DNA of 64,000 nucleotides from assembly GCA_965116565.1 (NCBI GenBank), contig OZ220699.1, forward strand, positions 3,596,001-3,660,000, given 5' to 3'. The translations under genes were made by a program, and so were the position numbers. The DNA is from Bin87 sp965116565 (GTDB lineage: Bacteria > Chloroflexota > Dehalococcoidia > Lucifugimonadales > UBA3495). Positions 57,797 through 64,000 of this stretch are shown here, one piece after another. Under the pieces are notes generated by a model, which made no database searches, was not told the DNA's origin, and saw only the letters and a list, made by a program, of their open reading frames with translations. The first letter of the stretch is position 1; every line of letters starts with the position of its first letter.

Positions 57797-58231
57797 TTAC
57801 ACCCGGGTGAACCGCTTCTTGGTGGACAGGGTGACGAAAGTCTGGGTCTTCTGGACGCCGTCGATCACGCCGATCTGGGTGCGCAGGAAGTCACCCAGGC
57901 TTTCGGCAGATTCCAGGGCGGTCCAGACGAAAACGTCGTAGGGGCCGGTGGCGACGACGACGTAGTGGGCCTCGTCGAGATCCGCAATGCGCTCCGCGAC
58001 AGCATCGGACTTGCCCGGGCCGGTCTCAAGCCCGATCAGGGCGGTGGTACCGTAGCCCATCTTTTCCAGGTTCGGCACTGCCACCACGTGCACAATGTCA
58101 TCTTTGATCAGGCGGCGCAGCCGGCGGCGCACGGTGCCTTCGCTCACGCCGACCGCACGGGCGATCTTGGCGTTCGATGCGCGCCCGTCGGACTGCAGTA
58201 TCCCGATAATCTTGAGGTCAAGTTCATCCAT
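57797..58231 (-). CDS. Lrp/AsnC-family transcriptional regulator
   Basis: 144 residues from ATG 58231 (GGAG 11 bases upstream). MDELDLKIIGILQSDGRASNAKIARAVGVSEGTVRRRL is the winged helix-turn-helix of Lrp/AsnC (in blocks), followed by a RAM ligand-binding domain with YGTTALIGLETGPG, VVVATGPYDVFVWTALES and IGVIDGVQKTQTFVTLST. It senses an amino acid or related acid and regulates nearby genes. An EamA exporter gene lies upstream on the same strand and is a possible target. GTG 58258 would add nine residues. Confidence 0.88.
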   Translation of the reverse strand: MDELDLKIIGILQSDGRASNAKIARAVGVSEGTVRRRLRRLIKDDIVHVVAVPNLEKMGYGTTALIGLETGPGKSDAVAERIADLDEAHYVVVATGPYDVFVWTALESAESLGDFLRTQIGVIDGVQKTQTFVTLSTKKRFTRV

Positions 58232-58430
58232 TGGTTGGTTGACTCCGTGCAAATCCACCGAAGCAATTCAGAATATCTCCGGCGCGAAAAGTTGACGATT
58301 GATGATATTCCCTGGGTTGCGGAATGTCAATCATCCCAACCAATGAATTGTCATTAATCGTTAAAACGTTGACGGATTACCAGTTAAATTCCGTATTCCA
58401 GCGCATCATAAGCGTAACTCGGTTTGGCGC

Positions 58431-59429
58431 CTATCCCAGACTCAACGCGCCCACCCCAACCACTATCATCACGATTGACGCCGCTTTCACCGCCAACGCC
58501 TGCGGAGTCAACGATTCGTCCAGCAGCTGCCAACGCACGCGGGACAGAATTGTGGACGCCACAAATACGAACAACGGGCGGGTCGCCAGCACTGCCGCCA
58601 CCAGCGACGCCGGTCCCAGGCTGTACGCGTAAACTCCCAGCAGGATGGAAATGGCCGGCATCAGCGCCTCCCCAATGAGCAGCATGCCCAGGACCGTGGG
58701 TTGGCGCACGGCGGACCATAATCGCCCAACCGCGGTGCGTCCGCCGGTGAGTCCCACAATGATGAAAACCGCACCCACCGTCGCTTGTTGTATTCCGAAA
58801 ACCGCCAACACGGGCAGGTGGGCGTTCAACGACGCCTTGGTGACCACGAAACTGCCGGCGGCGCACAGCGCGCTGAGCAGCAGGATCGCTGGCCCGTATA
58901 TGGCAGTGCGATCGCCCAGGGTCTCCACCGCCGTGCTCGGCAGGCCGGCCCCCGGCCCGATTCGACCGAACGGCCTCTCCTGGTACAGCCGCACGGAAAT
59001 CAACACCGCCCCGGCCACCACCAGCCCGATGCCTCCCCATTGCGGCAGGGTTATGTGCTCGTCCAGGAACAGCATCGCCATGACGGCGACGTAAATCGGG
59101 TTCGTCTGCGCGATGGCGACGGCGCGAGACGCCTCCATCAAGCGCATCCCGCGGAACAGCAGCGCCACCGAGCACCCCATCAGCAGACCGGCCGCCACCG
59201 GAGACACCGCCACCTGCCAGGACGTGCCGTCCGGAATTCCCACCGCCAGGGTGATGATGATGCCGTACACCAGACCGGCGACGCCGCACCAGAGGCACAG
59301 GGGCGGCACTCCCTGGAAATGGAAGGAAAGCAGCCGTTTGTCGCAGACGCTGACGAAGCAGAAGGCCAGCGAACTGGCCAGCGCTAGTATTGCCCACATA
59401 GGACCATCAGGACGAGCATCGACATCCAT
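58431..59429 (-). CDS. EamA/DMT-family transporter
   Basis: 332 residues with ten predicted TM helices, in two EamA repeats. First repeat: WAILALASSLAFCFVSVCDKR, GMRLMEASRAVAIAQTNPIYVAVMAMLFLDE (block); second: LLLSALCAAGSFVVTKASLN, SLGPASLVAAVLATRPLFVF and the last helices. Members export amino acids or metabolites. It is upstream of an Lrp-family regulator, the usual pairing for exporters induced by their substrate. Start MDVDARPDGPMWAI at 59429. Confidence 0.86.
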   Translation of the reverse strand: MDVDARPDGPMWAILALASSLAFCFVSVCDKRLLSFHFQGVPPLCLWCGVAGLVYGIIITLAVGIPDGTSWQVAVSPVAAGLLMGCSVALLFRGMRLMEASRAVAIAQTNPIYVAVMAMLFLDEHITLPQWGGIGLVVAGAVLISVRLYQERPFGRIGPGAGLPSTAVETLGDRTAIYGPAILLLSALCAAGSFVVTKASLNAHLPVLAVFGIQQATVGAVFIIVGLTGGRTAVGRLWSAVRQPTVLGMLLIGEALMPAISILLGVYAYSLGPASLVAAVLATRPLFVFVASTILSRVRWQLLDESLTPQALAVKAASIVMIVVGVGALSLG

Positions 59430-59474
59430 CGCCTTGTATTGAGAGTGATCCGATGGGTAGAACCGCCGATTGCA

Positions 59475-59816
59475 TCACCTGCGCTTTAATGACCACAAAA
59501 CGCGACCTATCAAAGTAATTATGAACGCGCCATATGTTATTGAGATACCAGCCCAAGCTATCAATAGCATCAGGCCCGCCAGCACCGGCCTCGCTTCGTA
59601 CACCCCGACAAATGCGCCTGTCAGGACAAAAGACGCGGCGACAAACAATGCAACCTTGGTGATTGCCGGTTTGTCTTCCCCGAACTGGCGCAGGGCGGCG
59701 ACGAATAGCGAATTGGCAACCACCAGACCGATTACGAGGGCCAAACCGGCCGATTCATTGGCTCCGCGAAGCCGTTGGGAAGTTTCAACTGTATCATGTG
59801 TGGACGCGGGGAGCAC
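59475..59816 (-). CDS. Small hypothetical membrane protein, 113 aa
   Basis: Three TM segments: LALVIGLVVANSLFVAALRQ, KVALFVAASFVLTGAFVGVY and LAGLMLLIAWAGISITYGAF (approximate), with a short basic C-terminus (RVLWSLKRR). I do not recognise the family. It follows another small membrane protein gene (59917) and precedes the EamA exporter gene in the same direction. Confidence 0.5.
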   Translation of the reverse strand: MLPASTHDTVETSQRLRGANESAGLALVIGLVVANSLFVAALRQFGEDKPAITKVALFVAASFVLTGAFVGVYEARPVLAGLMLLIAWAGISITYGAFIITLIGRVLWSLKRR

Positions 59817-59916
59817 GGTTGCCGGCGGAAGCCATGGCCCAAAAAGAAGTCCGCAGTGAGGTAAATCCCTTCAGCGCTAACTACTAGCCATGCCCATCCC
59901 ACCCATGGCAAAACAT

Positions 59917-60228
59917 TCATTGGGAGCGGCTGTCGTTAGCGCCATCTTGCTCGCTCTTCCCCAGCAGCCAGTCCAAGCTGCCTCGGGTCTGCCATGCAAA
60001 CGCGACTCCCGGCACAGCCAGGATCGCAGCCAGGATTACGAAAATGGCTACCAATGAATATGCAGTTGCCGACCCATACACCTGCCGGACGTTTCGCCAC
60101 TCCTGGAACAAGTCGGGAGCATAAGCGACGACGGCCATGGTCGGCAGGGCAATGATACAGGTCAGCAATGCTGCGGCGCCGATCTCTTGCCAGCGCCGCT
60201 TGTTCTTGAATTTGGGTGTCGCTGCCAT
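59917..60228 (-). CDS. Small hypothetical membrane protein, 103 aa
   Basis: MAATPKFKNKRRWQEIGAAAL is a basic cytosolic start, followed by AALLTCIIALPTMAVVAYAP and ATAYSLVAIFVILAAILAVP as two TM helices and an acidic tail (LLGKSEQDGANDSRSQ). ATG 60228 is chosen; the upstream ATG at 60258 would add ten residues. No family recognised. It forms a pair with the next small membrane protein. Confidence 0.5.
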   Translation of the reverse strand: MAATPKFKNKRRWQEIGAAALLTCIIALPTMAVVAYAPDLFQEWRNVRQVYGSATAYSLVAIFVILAAILAVPGVAFAWQTRGSLDWLLGKSEQDGANDSRSQ

Positions 60229-60284
60229 CACGTAAATTCTCGCCGAAAATCCTACCACGCCACCGCGACGCTGGCATAATCAAG

Positions 60285-60671
60285 CTAAATCTCACAATGC
60301 TCGCCGCAAGCTTCGGTGCGGCCCAGCGCCCTGCTGATTTTCATCCTGTTGCGGGCGAACCAGCGATAGAAACCGTCGGACAGCGGACGCGCCGGCCACC
60401 ATCCCGTCCATCTGATGGCCCAGCCTACGCCGGCCAGCCGGTAGGCCTCGCGCAGGCTCTCCATACCCACCGTGACCGTGCCGTCTGGTTTGATGCCGTA
60501 GAGCGCGGCCCGCACCTGTTCCACGCTGAGACCATAGGCGGCGGGATCAAAGTCCGCCGCCATGATGTCCACGGCCTCCATGGCCTCCGGGTTGCGCCGG
60601 TAAAGCCCCAAGACCTCCCGGCTGCACATGGGGCATGCGCCGTCGTAGAGCAGACGGTAGCGGTCGCTCAT
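60285..60671 (-). CDS. DUF393 thiol-disulfide oxidoreductase-like protein
   Basis: 128 residues. YRLLYDGACPMCSREVLGLYRRN holds the CxxC motif (CPMC) of the DUF393 thioredoxin-like family, followed by FDPAAYGLSVEQVRAALYGI, DGTVTVGMESLREAYRLAGVGW and the hydrophobic C-terminal part IRWTGWWPARPLSDGFYRWFARNR. The Cys pair is intact. Most members are uncharacterised redox-like proteins. It overlaps or follows the PEP mutase-like gene by 17 bases in the same direction. Confidence 0.85.
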   Translation of the reverse strand: MSDRYRLLYDGACPMCSREVLGLYRRNPEAMEAVDIMAADFDPAAYGLSVEQVRAALYGIKPDGTVTVGMESLREAYRLAGVGWAIRWTGWWPARPLSDGFYRWFARNRMKISRALGRTEACGEHCEI

Positions 60672-60688
60672 CGCATCATCTCGCTGGT

Positions 60689-61612
60689 TCAGTCGTCCGC
60701 CGGAGCCAGCGCGGCGTCGGCGGCCATCTGCTCTGCCTGGGCGGCGGCCAGCGATGCAACGTCGGTGCCCACGTCCTGCACGCCGTACTTCTTCTCCAGC
60801 TCGTAGATGGCATCCAGGCCCAGCACGGAGGCAACGTCCCAACGGGTGCCATAGCGGTCCGGATCCACCATGCCGTCGCTCATCAACTCCTCGTACGCGG
60901 CGCGCACCTGCTTGTAGATCAACCAGATAGTGCTGCCGCAGATCATGATTTTGTAGCCCAGTTCGTCCATGGTCTGCGTGGTTGCCAGGTCGCCGTTGTA
61001 CATGCGCGGCACGTCGGGAAGATCGCGGGCGTAGCGCTGGATGTCGTCCTGCGACTTGATGCCGTCCACAAACACCAGGTCGGCGCCGGCGTCCATGTAT
61101 GCGCGGCAGCGCGCCACCGTGTCCTGCCAGCCGTTGACGGCGTAGGCATCGCAACGGGCGATGATGACAAAGTCAGGGTCGGTGCGGGCGTCCAGCGCGG
61201 CGCGGATCTTCTGCACGTGCTCCTCGACGGGCACCACCTGCTTGCCGGCGAAAAAGCCGCACTTTTTGGGGAACACCTGGTCTTCCAGGTGAATTGCCGC
61301 TACGCCGGCCGACTCGTACTCGCGCACGGTGCGGCCCACGTTCAGCGGGTTTCCGTAGCCCGTATCGGCATCGCAGATCACGGGAATGCTGATGGCGTCG
61401 GCGATGTATTTGGCGTTGGCGACCATTTCGGTCATGGTGAGCAGGCCAACGTCGGGAAACCCCTTTTCGGCGGCGGTGCCCGCTCCGGTCATGTACACGG
61501 CCTGGTGTCCCACGTCCTCGGCGATGCGGGCGTGCAGCGCGTTCAGCACGAACGGTGCGACGACCATTTTGTCGGACGCCAGCATCTGGCGCAACCTGGT
61601 AGTAGCTTTCAT
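60689..61612 (-). CDS. Isocitrate lyase/PEP mutase-family enzyme
   Basis: 307 residues of the isocitrate lyase/PEP phosphomutase superfamily. MVVAPFVLNALHARIAEDVG at the start, VICDADTGYGNPLNVGRTVRE (metal Asp region), AAIHLEDQVFPKKCGFFAGKQ with the KKCG-loop, and FVIIARCDAYAVNGWQ. It lacks the long isocitrate lyase insertions, so it is a short lyase: methylisocitrate lyase, oxaloacetate decarboxylase or 2,3-dimethylmalate lyase type. The KKCG loop includes the catalytic Cys. It would cleave a C-C bond of a 2-hydroxy or methyl-substituted acid in the cytosol. The substrate is open. The start at 61612 is the family start. Confidence 0.88.
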   Translation of the reverse strand: MKATTRLRQMLASDKMVVAPFVLNALHARIAEDVGHQAVYMTGAGTAAEKGFPDVGLLTMTEMVANAKYIADAISIPVICDADTGYGNPLNVGRTVREYESAGVAAIHLEDQVFPKKCGFFAGKQVVPVEEHVQKIRAALDARTDPDFVIIARCDAYAVNGWQDTVARCRAYMDAGADLVFVDGIKSQDDIQRYARDLPDVPRMYNGDLATTQTMDELGYKIMICGSTIWLIYKQVRAAYEELMSDGMVDPDRYGTRWDVASVLGLDAIYELEKKYGVQDVGTDVASLAAAQAEQMAADAALAPADD

Positions 61613-61694
61613 AGTTTAAGAACCTCCACGAGCGTCTGGTCAGAACGCAATTTTTACCGTGATAAACAGGATACACCGGATAGACAGGATATCT

Positions 61695-62107
61695 TTAGGA
61701 GGCTGATCGTTGTCCCCTTGACTTCGTAACATTCCTGCTTGCATTAGCGGTCATCCGTCGGTATTCCAGCTTGGGGTTTCCGAAGTTCAAGAGCAACCCC
61801 ACGGTTATACGTGTGGCGTTAAGGTAGTTGATCAACTGTGCCCGATGTTGTTGTGAGATTGCAGAAACAACTTTCAACTCAACGATAACACGCTCTTGCA
61901 CCAGCAGATCCGCGAAGAAATTCCCTACCGAAACTCCTCGGAACCTCACGGCGATGGGCGCTTGCGCCCGCACCGGTACCCCTGCGTCGGTGAGAGCAAC
62001 CACCATCGCCTGTTCATATACGGATTCCAAAAATCCACAGCGCCAAGTTCGTTTTGAACTTCAAAAGCACAACCGATGATCTTTTCCGTAATGTCGGAAT
62101 GAAGCAT
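61695..62107 (-). pseudogene. GxxExxY-family gene with a frameshift near the signature
   Basis: Reading from ATG 62107 gives MLHSDITEKIIGCAFEVQNELGA, then the frame leads into VDFWNPYMNR. The family signature GFLESVYEQA, followed by the rest (FFADLLVQERVIVELKVVSA, INYLNATRITVGLLLNFG), is in the other frame, starting near 62040. A single missing G in GTGGATTTTTGG would restore it. The second frame from 62030 to 61695 is intact with the PD-(D/E)XK-type residues DLL..ELK. Length (about 137 positions) matches the family. Either the gene is broken or the assembly has lost a base. Confidence 0.75.
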
Positions 62108-62167
62108 TTAGTTCAGTATCCTGTACATCCAGGTAAACGATGTTTTCGCGATCGGTGGGTAGGCAAG

Positions 62168-62875
62168 TCAGTAGATGCGATCGGTTTCGGGCACCAGCGG
62201 CGGCAGTATTTCCTCCACCCACGGCACCATGTCCCGCAGCACTTCCACCGGGATCTCGTGCCCCATGTTGTACTCGTGATATGACAGGTTGTAGTTCTCC
62301 GCGTCCAGGAATTCCCGGGTCCGCCGGGCGCTGTCCATGGATACCATCTGGTCGTACAAACCGTGGGCGACGAACACCGGTTGCCCCCGATGATTGGGCA
62401 ATCGCGGTCGCAGCACCTCGGGGTCCGGCAGCGATGCGCTGAGCGCGACCAGCGCCGCGAATCTGTCCGGCCGGCCCAGGCCCATCCGGTAGGTCATCCC
62501 GCCTCCCTGCGAGAAGCCCAGCAGCACTGCGTTCCCGCTATCGGCGTGAAACTCGGTCAGCGTTTCTTCAAAAAATGCGTCCAGAAATGCTTCGGCCTGC
62601 TCGAAGTGATCCTCAGTGGCCTGCCCTCGGGGCGGGTGCCACCCGTATCCGATCATGCCCGGCGCAAGCTCGAACGGAATCGGCGCGTTGGGACAGACGT
62701 ACACGTAGCCCTTCCGGTTGATGGACGGCGCCAGGCCAGCCAGGTCCTGCATGTTGGCGCCGAACCCGTGCAGCATCACCACGACCGGATAAGTCGCCTC
62801 GGCGTCGTAGTCGTCGGGAAATATGACCATGTAATGTAGTCCGTCATCGGCTACGCGTCGCTGTTCGGCATGCAT
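62168..62875 (-). CDS. Phospholipase/carboxylesterase-like alpha/beta hydrolase
   Basis: 235 residues. VVMLHGFGANMQDLAGLAPS (oxyanion region), NAVLLGFSQGGGMTYRMGLG with the catalytic Ser (GFSQGG), FVAHGLYDQMVSMDSARR (Asp) and YHEYNMGHEIPVEVLRDM (His). All triad members are in place, typical of the phospholipase/carboxylesterase (AB hydrolase_2) family acting on short-chain esters or acyl-thioesters. It is cytosolic, with no signal peptide. The start at 62875 (MHAEQRRVADDGLHYM) is the family start. Confidence 0.88.
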   Translation of the reverse strand: MHAEQRRVADDGLHYMVIFPDDYDAEATYPVVVMLHGFGANMQDLAGLAPSINRKGYVYVCPNAPIPFELAPGMIGYGWHPPRGQATEDHFEQAEAFLDAFFEETLTEFHADSGNAVLLGFSQGGGMTYRMGLGRPDRFAALVALSASLPDPEVLRPRLPNHRGQPVFVAHGLYDQMVSMDSARRTREFLDAENYNLSYHEYNMGHEIPVEVLRDMVPWVEEILPPLVPETDRIY

Positions 62876-63063
62876 CAGGGCTGCTCCTCTGGATCAGTGG
62901 CGGTGGAAGACCAGCCCAATCGTAACATAAGCATCGCCGTCCAAACGCGCTCAAACATCGGGCAGGCTTTCGAGCCGGTCTTCTTCGCGACCTTGATGAT
63001 CACCATGATCGGCTTTGCGTTCGGCATCGATTACTCCCCGTTCACAGCGTCGCGCTTTACCGG

Positions 63064-63827
63064 ATGTTCCACCACAACACCCGGTTGGTACCTGCGGGTA
63101 TGCTCGCGGGCGTGCTGGTGGAAGGATTCTCCACCAACATCACGAAGTCGTTCTTCATCACCGGTCGCCCGCGCGACTCCGGCGTCCGCCGCCTCCGGCA
63201 GAATAACCGCCACATGGCGGAGATATTCATGCCCAGCGGTCTGGAAAGGTACGGGGAGGGTTGGAAACTATCGGTCAGGATCAGACTCATCCACGCCGAG
63301 GTCAGACACCTGCTGCGCAACTCCGACGATCGGGACATCGAGGCGTCCGGAATTCCGGCCAGCGCCGCGCATCTTGCCTTCGACATCTCCGCGTTTTCGG
63401 CCCAACTGCTGAAGCACATGAAAGCCCTGGGCGCCGTCTGCAGCGACGAGGAACGCGAAAGCTTCATGCAGGTGTGGCGCTATTCCGGGCACCTCATGGG
63501 AATACTCGACGGCATCCTGTTTAAGGATTAGCCCCACGCGCTCCGGACCTTTGAAATCGGCAAGATTTGCTAACCGCCGGCCGGTTTGGAATCCATCGCC
63601 ATGGCCAACGCTCCGGTCAATTCTGCGGCGCTGCTATCGGCGTATTGCCCTGGTTCCGCATGCAGTCGAAGTATGACCGCCTGACAGGAAGAGTTTGGCC
63701 CAAACACTCCACGCACAGCAACCTCGCCCATTTCACCGACCTGTTCACCGCCTCCCAATACGACGAGGACGGCATCAGTTTCCGGCTACCGGACCACACC
63801 TACGCGGAACAATCCCACCAATACTGA
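63064..63827 (+). pseudogene. MpaB/DUF2236-type oxygenase gene, multiply broken
   Basis: From ATG 63064 the frame matches DUF2236 (oxygenase MpaB/latex-clearing-protein-like) proteins: AGMLAGVLVEGFSTNITKSF, GVRRLRQNNRHMAEIFMPSG, KLSVRIRLIHAEVRHLLRNS and FMQVWRYSGHLMGILDGILF. At 63529-63531 a TAG and at 63574-63576 a TAA interrupt it; text between and after (LRTFEIGKIC, PPAGLESIAMANAPVNSAAL) continues the family. From about 63635 the frame changes and picks up LPWFRMQSKYDRLTGRVW to the normal C-terminus LPDHTYAEQSHQY, missing about 50 residues. Text in another frame upstream (FAFGIDYSPFTASRF, about 63000-63050) may be the displaced N-terminus. The haem-dependent oxygenase activity must be lost. 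Confidence 0.75.
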
Positions 63828-64000
63828 GAGCGCGCGGTTACAGCCAAGCCGGAGCCCGGGTTGGGCTGGGCACCCCAGCCAACGCTAACGCCGTCAACAC
63901 CCCGGCTGACCGTAGCGACCGCAGCAACTGCTCCTGGTGGCTACCTTGATCCGGAAGTTCGACGCGACCTGCCGCAGCACTTCCCACCAGGGCAGGCCGG
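63828..64000. other. 173-base end segment without a supported gene
   Basis: No frame is supported. The minus strand could hold the last residues of a gene entering from beyond the window (GLPWWEVLRQVASNFRIKV then a stop some 15 codons later), but this is too short to name. Confidence 0.35.

Noticed and set aside
1..64000. tRNA or rRNA genes
   Set aside because: I looked for the GGTTCRANNCC arm with matching acceptor stems and saw none that fold; TTCGA hits are in coding sequence or repeats.

Overview
The window is GC-rich bacterial chromosome with dense, short-spaced genes. The gene content suggests a Chloroflexota bacterium, most likely a Dehalococcoidia / SAR202-type marine or sponge-associated lineage. 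The reasons are an ispD-ispF-cysS neighbourhood, a DUF3090-SCO1664 pair, several flavin-dependent oxidoreductases (luciferase-like monooxygenase, fumarate-reductase-like FAD dehydrogenase, GlcD-like oxidase), two OFA/MCT-like MFS transporters, an isocitrate lyase/PEP mutase-family enzyme and a BluB. This placement is inference from gene content; no rRNA or tRNA gene is visible.

Layout. 1-8.6 kb (mostly minus): a thiamine-pyrophosphate enzyme cut by the window edge, a GYD protein, a membrane protein, a DUF3500 protein, an ImmA/IrrE-XRE plus DUF4411 toxin-antitoxin-like pair whose DUF4411 partner carries a nonsense codon, BluB (lower cobalamin ligand) and an orphan amino-acid-binding lipoprotein. 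8.9-13.3 kb: ComM/YifB, a charged-repeat membrane protein with a truncated tandem copy, DUF3090-SCO1664, a HAD phosphatase. 13.6-16.4 kb: modABC molybdate importer. 17.5-28.3 kb: MFS transporter, a coiled-coil/nuclease-like protein, 2-hydroxyacid dehydrogenase, a nonsense-interrupted PaREP1/HEPN gene, FAD oxidase, then cysS, ispF and ispD.

28.4-33.7 kb is the most interesting stretch. An OsmC-family thiol peroxidase gene and a cobalamin-binding (BtuF-like) gene, separated by a Kef-type antiporter, each contain one in-frame TGA exactly where their families carry a conserved cysteine. In both cases the coding frame continues cleanly, and a SECIS-like hairpin lies at the right distance downstream. 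I read both as candidate selenoproteins.

34-40.5 kb holds metabolic and transport genes plus a Fic protein. 40.9-47.7 kb is a capsid/tail cluster (HK97 protease, major capsid protein, connector, tail proteins) with two opposite-strand genes inside it and no portal, terminase or integrase in view; it is bounded by hicBA. 48.5-62.9 kb holds a trypsin-like protease, nadB, a VOC protein, an acetyltransferase-aminotransferase fusion, a PaREP1 protein, aconitase with a thioredoxin-fold [2Fe-2S] protein, ferredoxin, an Lrp regulator, an exporter and a PEP mutase-family enzyme. The right end has decayed genes: a frameshifted GxxExxY gene and an MpaB/DUF2236 oxygenase with two nonsense codons and an out-of-frame deletion.

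Across the window six copies of an intergenic palindrome family (GGGGCGGGT-type and GTAGGGG-type arms) occur, one of them inside the capsid operon.
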